Origin: Draconibacterium aestuarii
GTDB lineage: Bacteria > Bacteroidota > Bacteroidia > Bacteroidales > Prolixibacteraceae
DNA length: 64,000 nt
Assembly (NCBI GenBank): GCA_026671195.1
Contig: JAPOHD010000007.1
Span: forward strand, 62,001-126,000
Direction of reading: 5' to 3'
This document shows, in pieces, positions 1 to 7,476 of the stretch (position 1 is its first letter; each line of letters starts with the position of its first letter). Both the position numbers and the translations under genes were made by a program. The notes beneath the pieces were generated by a model that was not told the origin of the DNA, searched no databases, and saw nothing but the letters and a program-made list of their open reading frames with translations.

Positions 1-208
1 AACTTTTCTGTAACAATTGGTCTTGAATTGTACTCCAGGTCTTCTCGCTATCTGCAGGAAGTTGCTCCTTATCAAGACCATTTTTCCACTCTAACTTTAA
101 ACTATTAAAAACTAAACGATTTTCTTTCTGACGGAGCCATAGCAACATTTTTGCCTGTTCTGCTTTTGATGCTGTACCGTCTAAATATTTTGTAATACTA
201 TTCTTCAT
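1..208 (-). CDS. FecR-type anti-sigma factor, N-terminal fragment (runs off the left edge)
   Basis: Only the first 69 codons are in the window, read from an ATG at 208. The translation begins MKNSITKYLDGTASKAEQ and continues with a Trp-rich, charged segment (LLWLRQKENR). This is the usual start of Bacteroidetes FecR-family anti-sigma factors: a short cytoplasmic sigma-binding region placed before a single membrane helix and a periplasmic FecR domain. Those later parts lie outside the window. The gene follows the ECF sigma gene at 796-1389 in the same direction, the usual sigma/anti-sigma order, but 587 bp of repeats separate them. A SusC gene is expected next, outside the window. The family call rests on a short N-terminus and on position, so it is probable rather than certain. 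Confidence 0.68.
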   Translation of the reverse strand, partial: MKNSITKYLDGTASKAEQAKMLLWLRQKENRLVFNSLKLEWKNGLDKEQLPADSEKTWSTIQDQLLQKS

Positions 209-795
209 GTTGTCTTTCTAACAGGAGTACAATTAAAAAATAAAAACCCTACCTACACTTCGTGAAAAAGTTTAAAGATAGGAAAGTCGCGAATAAAGTT
301 ACATGACAGAAAGATTCCTCGGTCGTTGCTCTCCTTCGGAATGACAAATTTTGTTTTGAAATGGAATGTGGATTTGGGCGGCTGTGTCGCTCATAAATAC
401 CATTCTCCTCTTCATATTGAAAATCGTCATTGCGAGATCTTACCCAAAAATATTTGGGCATAATGAGGCAATGACAGAACTCTGAAGCTGTCATTTCGAA
501 CCTGAGAAACGAAGGTGATAAATCTGTTTGAGTTTAAGATTTCTCCTCATTCTTCGTCGAAATAACATTTAATGACAATCTCTGTACTTTATTCATATTG
601 AATACTTTAATAAAATCTGTCATTGGCAAACCAACGTCAGGAAGCGAAGCAATCGATTGTTCTCAAAACAAGACACTTTAAATACAACATGTTACACAGA
701 TGTTGTCATTTCGAAGGAAGTATGACTGAGAAATCTCGTTTAAAAATAGATTTCACCTCCTTTGTCGTCGAAATGACAAGTGAGCCCAAACTCTG
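209..795. repeat. Cluster of short inverted (REP-like) repeats between sigma and anti-sigma genes
   Basis: This 587-bp gap has no credible gene. It holds at least five short elements whose ends are inverted copies of TGTCATTTCGA or GTCATTGC motifs. Element 304-346 begins and ends in TGACA-type ends. Element 425-477 has GTCATTGC/GCAATGAC arms and an inner CCCAAA/TTTGGG stem. Element 489-567 has imperfect TGTCATTTCGA/TCGAAATAACA arms. Element 618-656 is a half-type unit. Element 703-779 has perfect 12-bp arms (TTGTCATTTCGA/TCGAAATGACAA). Similar sequences are scattered between genes of many Bacteroidetes genomes. They can fold into hairpins in RNA and may weaken read-through from the sigma gene into the anti-sigma gene. 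No function is proven. Confidence 0.75.
703..779. repeat. Best-formed REP-like inverted repeat, 12-bp perfect arms
   Basis: The arms TTGTCATTTCGA (703-714) and TCGAAATGACAA (768-779) are exact reverse complements around a 53-bp interior that contains a second, weaker inverted pair (GAAATCT and AGATTTC). It starts 17 bp past the stop codon of the sigma gene, so on the transcript it would form a long hairpin just after that gene. Confidence 0.72.
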
Positions 796-1389
796 CTAAT
801 CCATTAATAATGTTATAAGAATAATTAATGCCGGATATTGCTGAATCAACTTTTCGCGAATTTGCTGTTTGGCTTTTGAGATGTGTTTTTCAACCATTTT
901 TATACTAATACCCAACTCTTCGGCAACCTCTTTTTGCTTTTTCCCTTCAATCTTGCAAAGTGTAAATACGGTTTTCATCTTATCAGGAAGTTCTATCACA
1001 GCTTTCTTAAAAGATTCGATCAACTGTTCTTCCAAACTTTTTGCCTCTTTTTCGGTAAAGTCCAGTTGATACAAAAACTGAAGTTCTTCTACTTTCAGGT
1101 TCTCAATATCTACCTTATCGTCCTCAAGTTTTTGTTTTTTAAGAAAGTTCAGGCATTTGTTACGTAGAATTACAAACACGTAACTTTCGATGGTCTTGTC
1201 TGTTTTTACGGAATCTTTATTATCCCAAAGTGAAATAAATGTTTCCTGAATAATGTCTTCAACCTGGTTATTGTCGGATATAAAAAGTTTGCAATACCCT
1301 TTTAAGCGTGGGTATAACAAACGAAACACTTCTTTAAAAGCATCGGGGTTTCCTTTTTTTAGTTCTATTTTGGTTTGAATATCGAACAC
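796..1389 (-). CDS. ECF RNA polymerase sigma factor, Bacteroidetes type
   Basis: This is a sigma-70-family ECF factor that would direct polymerase to promoters of a neighbouring SusCD locus when its FecR partner at 1-208 is triggered. The region 2 helix is visible as VEDIIQETFISLWDNK. Region 4 shows LPDKMKTVFTLCKIEG followed by a helix-turn-helix (KEVAEELGISIKMVEKHISKA). An upstream in-frame ATG at 1464 would give 222 residues, but its first 25 codons run through a hairpin terminator (1428-1458) belonging to the preceding GH95 gene and show no sigma-like sequence. I therefore prefer the GTG at 1389, giving about 197 residues (MFDIQTKIELKKGNPDAFKE), the usual family length. The exact start is not certain; the family is. 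Confidence 0.9.
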   Translation of the reverse strand: MFDIQTKIELKKGNPDAFKEVFRLLYPRLKGYCKLFISDNNQVEDIIQETFISLWDNKDSVKTDKTIESYVFVILRNKCLNFLKKQKLEDDKVDIENLKVEELQFLYQLDFTEKEAKSLEEQLIESFKKAVIELPDKMKTVFTLCKIEGKKQKEVAEELGISIKMVEKHISKAKQQIREKLIQQYPALIILITLLMD

Positions 1390-1427
1390 AGCTTTCAAAA
1401 GTAGGTGAAAATTCGAATTAATCAAAT

Positions 1428-1458
1428 GAAAAAAAGGCCCCACATTTCTGCAGAGCCT
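1428..1458 (-). terminator. Rho-independent terminator after the GH95 gene
   Basis: On the minus strand AGGCTC (1458-1453) pairs with GGGCCT (1440-1435), with one G-T pair and a 12-nt loop, followed by seven T (1435-1429). It lies 22 bp past the GH95 stop codon and so closes the long hydrolase cluster that starts near 29470. Confidence 0.65.
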
Positions 1459-1479
1459 CTCCATATTTTTCCGAACAGC

Positions 1480-3834
1480 TTACCAGTCTAATTCAACCAT
1501 TTCTCCCTTTTTCAGGTTGAGCGTCTTTTCTTTTCCCAGGCAAAGCAATGTGGTTTTTCCACCATTTTTAGCCAGCACTTTTACTTTCGTAAGTTCTCCA
1601 TTTTTCCAATCCATTGAAACTTCGAAACTGCCACGTGCTTTTAATCCTTTTACACTACCTTGCTTCCATGCGGAAGGCAACGCCGGGAGTAATTCAATAA
1701 TGCCGGTATGAGATTGTAATAACAGTTCAGCCATTCCGGCACATCCACCCATATTTCCATCCAGCTGAAAAGGTGGATGAGCACACAGCAGATTCGAATA
1801 GCTTCCTCCGCCATCCGTCATATTTGTTCCCTGGCTTCCTGTTGGGCGCAATAATCTGCGGAACAATTTGTAAGCCCGGTCGCCGTCTTTTAAACGTGCC
1901 CAAAAGTTTACTTTCCAGGCCAGCGACCAACCTGTACCGTCATCGCCACGTGCATTTAAACTCACTTTTACCGCTTCCGCCAATTCGGGGGTAGTTTCAG
2001 TAGTAATTTGTTTTCCAGGGTGTAAAGCATACAAGTGTGAAACATGCCGATGATGATTTTCCGGATCGTCAACATCTTCTTTCCACTCTTGCAACTGTCC
2101 CCATTTCCCAATTGTTGGCGGAAAAATTTTATCCCTTACACTTATCGCTTCATTTTTAAAAGTTTCGTCAATGCCAAGCGCTTCGCAAGCCAGAACACAA
2201 TTGTTTAACACATCCCATGCAATTTGATGATCCATGGAAGCGCCACGTGAAATTCCTCCGTGTTCGGGCGAGTAGGATGGCGATGATACCAGATAACCAT
2301 TTTCGTCTTCACTCAAATAATCAATCCAGAACAATGCCGCCTCTTTCATTAACGGATAAGCAGTTTCTTTCAAGTATTCTTTGTCGCGGGTAAAATCGAA
2401 ATGCTCCCATGCATGCTGGCACAACCATGCTGCGCCACCCGGGAAAAATCCCCACGGAAATCCCCAACCCGGTGCGGCATATCCAAAAGGATTATTCATG
2501 GTATTTACAATCCAGCCCCGTGCATTAAAAAACTCTTTTGCAGAAACTTTCCCCGGTTCAACCAGGCTTTCCATATAAGAGAACAAAGGCAAATGACATT
2601 CGCCTAAATTGGTTACTTCTGCCGGCCAGTATAACATTTGCTGGTTAATGTTCATATGATAATCGCAGGCCCATGGAGGATTGATACTGTTGTTCCATTT
2701 TCCCTGTAAATTCAGAGGCATGGTTCCGGGACGCGATGCTGAGATCATTAAGTAACGGCTGTACTGAAAATAGATTTCCTCCAATCCAGGATCGGAAATA
2801 CCGCCGGCAAATTCCTGTAAGCGAACATCAGTCGGGATTGAGTTGCGTGTATTTTCACCCAGGTTGATTTCCACTCGATTGTACAAATTTTGGTAATCAC
2901 TGATGTGCTCTTTTCGCACCTTTTCATACGATTTCCCTTTCAGGTCATTCAATGCTTTTGCGTTATCCGCTATAAAATCGTTCCCATGGTAATTTGGATA
3001 TTGAAGCGTATAATCCGTAGCAGCCACATGATAAACATTCATGTATTTTGCTTCGGAAATAGTTAGTTTACCATCTTCAAAATCCACTCTCCCATCCGAT
3101 TCAAATTTCAAACGAGTTTCGTATTGCATACCATTGTCGGCCACATGCCCCTGGTAGGTATAAATATTATCGGAAAACGATTCGCCGGTTTTTATATGAG
3201 GCGAAACATATTCGATTGTATAAGCGGTTTTGGCACTACTTTCGAATCGATACACCATCGCTTTTGCCGGATAACTTCCAAAATAAGTGCGTTCGTATTT
3301 CTCACCTGCAATTTCGTACGAAACCCTTCCTTCACCTGCAGATAGATTCAATTCGCGCCGGTAATTTTCGGGTGTACCGGCGTTGCCCACTTTAATAAAC
3401 AAATCGCCCATTGTTTGCTGGCCGCCATAATCGCCAAACGAACAATTTCCACCTTCCCGGTTAATCACTCCTGTTAGCTCTGCACTGGCCAGCTTGTGCG
3501 CTTCCTGAATTTTCCCGGCATCCAAAAGCTGTCGAATTTCAGCTAAGTATTTCCATGCACCTTCGCGGATTCCATAGTTATATTCTTCACCAAACCCCGG
3601 ACCACCGCTCCACAATGTACCTTCGGTGAACTGGATTTGCTCTTTTTCCACTCCACCAAAAAACATGGCGCCCATGTACCCGTTCCCAACAGGCAGAGCT
3701 TCGGTCATCCAATCGGTTGCAGGCTTTTCGTACCACAACTTTAAGCCCGGTTCGTCCGGTTGCTGCACGGCACAACTGCCAAAAAGAAAGGCAACCACCA
3801 CAACATACAATAAATAAGTGTTCTTCTTCATCAT
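1480..3834 (-). CDS. GH95 family alpha-L-fucosidase/alpha-L-galactosidase-type lipoprotein
   Basis: The 784-residue protein starts with a lipoprotein signal (LFGSC, Cys about residue 21) and then the GH95 N-terminal domain (LPVGNGYMGAMFFGG). The (alpha/alpha)6 catalytic domain carries the family active-site segments: the two Asn in DYHMNINQQ (about residue 390), the Glu in SPSYSPEHGG (about 523) and the Asp in FQLDGNMGG (about 689). In the characterised bifidobacterial GH95 fucosidase the equivalent residues are two Asn, a Glu and an Asp. Family members remove terminal alpha-1,2-L-fucose or L-galactose by inversion. As a lipoprotein it probably faces the cell surface or periplasm. It is the last gene of the hydrolase cluster, followed by a terminator. 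The activity is inferred; the family is clear. Confidence 0.9.
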   Translation of the reverse strand: MMKKNTYLLYVVVVAFLFGSCAVQQPDEPGLKLWYEKPATDWMTEALPVGNGYMGAMFFGGVEKEQIQFTEGTLWSGGPGFGEEYNYGIREGAWKYLAEIRQLLDAGKIQEAHKLASAELTGVINREGGNCSFGDYGGQQTMGDLFIKVGNAGTPENYRRELNLSAGEGRVSYEIAGEKYERTYFGSYPAKAMVYRFESSAKTAYTIEYVSPHIKTGESFSDNIYTYQGHVADNGMQYETRLKFESDGRVDFEDGKLTISEAKYMNVYHVAATDYTLQYPNYHGNDFIADNAKALNDLKGKSYEKVRKEHISDYQNLYNRVEINLGENTRNSIPTDVRLQEFAGGISDPGLEEIYFQYSRYLMISASRPGTMPLNLQGKWNNSINPPWACDYHMNINQQMLYWPAEVTNLGECHLPLFSYMESLVEPGKVSAKEFFNARGWIVNTMNNPFGYAAPGWGFPWGFFPGGAAWLCQHAWEHFDFTRDKEYLKETAYPLMKEAALFWIDYLSEDENGYLVSSPSYSPEHGGISRGASMDHQIAWDVLNNCVLACEALGIDETFKNEAISVRDKIFPPTIGKWGQLQEWKEDVDDPENHHRHVSHLYALHPGKQITTETTPELAEAVKVSLNARGDDGTGWSLAWKVNFWARLKDGDRAYKLFRRLLRPTGSQGTNMTDGGGSYSNLLCAHPPFQLDGNMGGCAGMAELLLQSHTGIIELLPALPSAWKQGSVKGLKARGSFEVSMDWKNGELTKVKVLAKNGGKTTLLCLGKEKTLNLKKGEMVELDW

Positions 3835-3888
3835 TTTTTATCTGTTATTTTATTTCAATCTCTTATTTTCAAAGGAATAGATGTGCTC

Positions 3889-6207
3889 CTACTTCTTTGG
3901 TTGTGGCCCCATTTCCAGCTCAAGCGTTCCACCTGCCACAATTTCCTGGTGTGTAATATAAAAACGATCCAAAGGCTTGACATTCAGTCTAACAGACTGG
4001 ATATAGATATTCTCACTTGAATTATTGTGCGCAATTATGGTAAATTTATCTCCTTTGTAATACTTTTTATCCAGACGTATTTCGGTTTTACTGAAAACCG
4101 GACTGGTTATCTGATATTTGTTATCACCCGGACAAATCGGATGAATACCAACTGCACTGAGTACATACCAGGCCGACATTTGCCCCACATCTTCATTACC
4201 GCACAAGCCAAACACATCGGTTCCGTAGGCAGCCTTGCAGATATCACGGGTCCATTTTTGTGTTAACCAGGGCATACCAATTTCGTTAAACATAAACGGA
4301 ACATGGTGAACCGGTTCGTTTGGGTGATTATAAAAATCATTCCACAAAAAATCTTCGGGCGCTTTGTCGAAAAATGCGACCAGTTCCTGTTTAAAATAGT
4401 CTTCCCCCATCAACTCAACCAAACCGGGAATATCGTGCGGAACGAACCAGCCCTGTTGATAGGGATTACTTTCAGTACAACCTTGCCCGTGCACTTCTTT
4501 TCCTTTCCAATCCAGCCAGGTATCGCTATCTATTTTTGCACGGAACCATTTCACTTCATCGTTCCAGATATTTTTGTAGGCCTTGCTTTTCTCGTAATAA
4601 GACTGAGCAATCGATTCTTTTCCCAACGATTCGGCAAACCGTGCCATACACCAATCGGTATATGAATACTCCAAAGTGTGCGAAATGCTGTTTGGGGTAA
4701 AACCATCATCCCCATTTCCAAACTCATCCACACTGTTTTTGCTGAACAAATATGCTTTATCCACATCATAATTACGGATACCTTTTTCGTAGGCATCCAC
4801 AATTACTGAAACCGCTGGGTTACCCAACATACAGCCGGAATAAGCATTCACGATCTCCCAACGTGGAAAATATTTTTTGCCGCTAAGATCTGCCATTTGA
4901 ATCAGTGAATTTATCTCATCGTTCACCATTTGAGGATTAATAATGGTTTGCAACGGAAACTGGCTGCGAAATACATCCCACCCGCTAAAAATAGTACGAT
5001 AGGTAAAGCCGCTGGCCTGGTGAATGTTTTTATCTGCTCCCACATAATTTCCGTTTACATCGGAAAAATTCCGTGGATCGATCATGGTATGATACAAGGC
5101 CGTATAAAAAATTGTTTTCTCATCTTCGGTTCCTCCCTCTATCGAAATTCCATCCAAGGCGTTTGCCCATAGTTGGCGATTTTGCTGAGCCACTTTATCA
5201 AAATCCCAGCCGGCAATATCGTGTTCCAGATTTTCTTTTGCGCCTTCGATGTTAACAAAAGAAATTCCGCTTTTCATGATTACCTCTTCCTGGTCTTCGG
5301 TTTCAAATTCGGTAAAAAATCCCAAATGTTTTCCTTTGGCTTCTTTTTCTCCGAAAACCACATTTGCATTGGCCACAATTTGCTGATACTGCTCGCTGGT
5401 AACACTCTGTCGTTTGCGGCTCAAACTATCAGGAATATCGGCACTCCAAACTCCGTACTTATTAAGCGGTTTACTGAACTGACACCAGAAATAAACGGTA
5501 TAGTCGGCTTTTCCGGCGCCATTGCCCCAGCCACCGCCTTCAGGAGAACACTTCATCCAACCGGCAATGGTATTCTCATCCACCACTTTTACATATTGCT
5601 CCACTGAAGTACCGCCCACGCGGCGCGAAAGGTCGATCTGTATTCTCGACTCAGTATTTTCAGGATAAGTAAACCTGATAATGCCCGAACGTGGCGCCGC
5701 AGTCAATTCTGCTTTTATATTATAATCATCCAGCATTACCGAATAATATCCTGCCTTTGCAATTTCGGTATCGTTCGAAAAACGCGAACGGTATCCTTCT
5801 TCAGGAAACTCGTCGCGGCCCTTTGCAGTTTTCAGCTCACCGGTTGTGGGCATGGCAAGAAAATTACCCAAATCACCATACCAGCCAATTCCGCTCATGT
5901 GCGTAAAACTGAAGCCCTCGATGGTTTTATGGCTCCACGAATAACCCGGGCCGTTATCGCCCCCGGTGCGTGTATCGGGGCTCAGCTGTACCAGCCCGAA
6001 CGGAGTGGCTGTCCCCGGAAAGGTTTTACCAAATCCATGGTACTTTCCGTCTCCCTGTAACAAATTTGTTTCATCAGCATAAGTTACAGCCCCGATCATG
6101 GGATTGATATAATCAACCGGTTGTTTTGATCGATTAACAGAACAGGAAGCCAATACTCCCAGTATTAAAATTGCTGAAACCTTATTTGAAATAATTTTAA
6201 TCTTCAT
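3889..6207 (-). CDS. GH92 family alpha-mannosidase-like lipoprotein
   Basis: 772 residues with a lipobox (GVLASC, Cys about 22). The N-terminal GH92 domain begins with the family motif around residues 60-80 (KTFPGTATPFGLVQLSPDT). The (alpha/alpha)6 domain ends with GNEDVGQMSAWYVLSAVG near residue 674, the canonical GH92 catalytic-base region. GH92 enzymes are calcium-dependent inverting exo-alpha-mannosidases with 1,2, 1,3, 1,4 or 1,6 linkage preference, which cannot be read from sequence here. It sits between GH95 and the GH43-like gene in one cluster. Compared with the second GH92 gene at 7477-10224 this copy is compact and keeps the standard motif, so it is the better candidate for a true mannosidase. 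Confidence 0.9.
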   Translation of the reverse strand: MKIKIISNKVSAILILGVLASCSVNRSKQPVDYINPMIGAVTYADETNLLQGDGKYHGFGKTFPGTATPFGLVQLSPDTRTGGDNGPGYSWSHKTIEGFSFTHMSGIGWYGDLGNFLAMPTTGELKTAKGRDEFPEEGYRSRFSNDTEIAKAGYYSVMLDDYNIKAELTAAPRSGIIRFTYPENTESRIQIDLSRRVGGTSVEQYVKVVDENTIAGWMKCSPEGGGWGNGAGKADYTVYFWCQFSKPLNKYGVWSADIPDSLSRKRQSVTSEQYQQIVANANVVFGEKEAKGKHLGFFTEFETEDQEEVIMKSGISFVNIEGAKENLEHDIAGWDFDKVAQQNRQLWANALDGISIEGGTEDEKTIFYTALYHTMIDPRNFSDVNGNYVGADKNIHQASGFTYRTIFSGWDVFRSQFPLQTIINPQMVNDEINSLIQMADLSGKKYFPRWEIVNAYSGCMLGNPAVSVIVDAYEKGIRNYDVDKAYLFSKNSVDEFGNGDDGFTPNSISHTLEYSYTDWCMARFAESLGKESIAQSYYEKSKAYKNIWNDEVKWFRAKIDSDTWLDWKGKEVHGQGCTESNPYQQGWFVPHDIPGLVELMGEDYFKQELVAFFDKAPEDFLWNDFYNHPNEPVHHVPFMFNEIGMPWLTQKWTRDICKAAYGTDVFGLCGNEDVGQMSAWYVLSAVGIHPICPGDNKYQITSPVFSKTEIRLDKKYYKGDKFTIIAHNNSSENIYIQSVRLNVKPLDRFYITHQEIVAGGTLELEMGPQPKK

Positions 6208-6297
6208 ATTATTCTTTTAATAATCTAATTGGTTGGTCATTTTCAATGGCTTTTTCGCACCCAATATTTTATTCGATTGCGAACCTAAGCAGACTAC

Positions 6298-7458
6298 CTA
6301 CCTCACGGGACGGATACGAAATCCGTGAAGCACTGTCCATGGATCTCCCTTTGCATTAAAACCACTGGGCAAAAACAAATAGGCAGGTACTCCATCCACC
6401 TTAATAACTTTCGGGCGCTCAAACTTATTATTAGCATATACTGCTTTACCTTTACTAAAATCCTGCTCGGGAAACATAACAGGACGGGTTTCCCAGGCAA
6501 CAGATGTTGGAGTCATTTTTACTTCTCCGTTTTTTTCGAAATGAGGCAGGTTCATTTCGCAATAAATACCTCCATTTTCAGCATACATTCCAAAATTATC
6601 GCACATTGTTGCCACTATATTACCATCTTCTGCGACGAACGCACAAAGGTCTTCCACCTTTTTTCCGGGAGGAGGAGTAAAAACAGGCACCGTTTGTTCC
6701 ACATAGGGGCCCTCCAATCTTTCCGCAACTGCTACACCTAAGGAAGTATTGTCTTTACGTTTGCCATTAATTTCGCATATTCTGGGATTATACATAAAGA
6801 ACAGGTAATATTTATCGTTGTATTTAACCAGTGACGGATTATCTGTACCGCGTAAACTATTATACGATGGAACTCCTTCAACCGGCGATTTCTGCATTAT
6901 TATACCACAATCCTTCCAGGGCCCCTCCGGTTTTTCAGCAACTTTCAACCCGATTTTTCCTTCAGCTCCGGTTTTTATTCCCGGATAGGAAATATAAGTC
7001 AGTACATATTTCCCGTCGATTCGTTTTACTTCCGGATTATGGGCAGTGTAACGGTTCCATACTCCTTCTTCATCTCCTCCCGGTCTTGAGGGAACAATTG
7101 TCTTTATAAAAGAATAAGGCCCTTCCGGGTTATCGGCAACAAAATAATTCACCTCTGACTCCACATTCCAGGCGCCAAATCCAAATTCAGTTGACCACTG
7201 GCAGGCATACATATGAAACTTACCATCATCACCCTGAACAACCGAAGTACCCCAGGTATAATAATTGGGCCTGTCCAATACCACCCCAAGATACTCCAAA
7301 CGATCGATGAATGTTCTTGATATTTCTGAGGGAATGTCGCTATCTGTTGCAAAAATTACTTCAGTGGTTTGCGCAGTAACAACACGCTTTTGGCCACAGG
7401 CCCCTAACATAAAAATTGCAAACAGTAAAAAAACGATAATCAAAACTTCTTTTTTCAT
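6298..7458 (-). CDS. GH43/GH32-like five-bladed beta-propeller lipoprotein
   Basis: 386 residues with a lipoprotein signal (FMLGAC). The rest looks like the five-bladed beta-propeller of the GH32/GH43/GH68/GH117/GH130-type superfamily: repeated strands of the type DGKYVLTYISYPG, NDKYYLFFMYNPR and DGKFHMYACQW, with each blade's conserved Pro-Glu or Asp-Asn-Pro turn (TAHNPEV about residue 135, GTDNPSL about residue 205). I cannot assign a numbered family or a substrate. It lies between the two GH92 genes, so it probably works on a side chain of the same glycan. An arabinanase/fucosidase/galactosidase-like exo-enzyme is possible, as is a non-catalytic binder. Confidence 0.7.
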   Translation of the reverse strand: MKKEVLIIVFLLFAIFMLGACGQKRVVTAQTTEVIFATDSDIPSEISRTFIDRLEYLGVVLDRPNYYTWGTSVVQGDDGKFHMYACQWSTEFGFGAWNVESEVNYFVADNPEGPYSFIKTIVPSRPGGDEEGVWNRYTAHNPEVKRIDGKYVLTYISYPGIKTGAEGKIGLKVAEKPEGPWKDCGIIMQKSPVEGVPSYNSLRGTDNPSLVKYNDKYYLFFMYNPRICEINGKRKDNTSLGVAVAERLEGPYVEQTVPVFTPPPGKKVEDLCAFVAEDGNIVATMCDNFGMYAENGGIYCEMNLPHFEKNGEVKMTPTSVAWETRPVMFPEQDFSKGKAVYANNKFERPKVIKVDGVPAYLFLPSGFNAKGDPWTVLHGFRIRPVR

Positions 7459-7476
7459 AATCAGAATCTCAAATTA

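Noticed and set aside
249-494. 81-codon minus-strand reading frame
   Set aside because: It runs through the REP-like repeats and its residues reflect repeat sequence; no homologous domain or signal is visible.
650-659. CAATCGATTG palindrome resembling the LacI-type operator
   Set aside because: Only ten bases match and it lies in REP-like repeat sequence without a promoter next to it.
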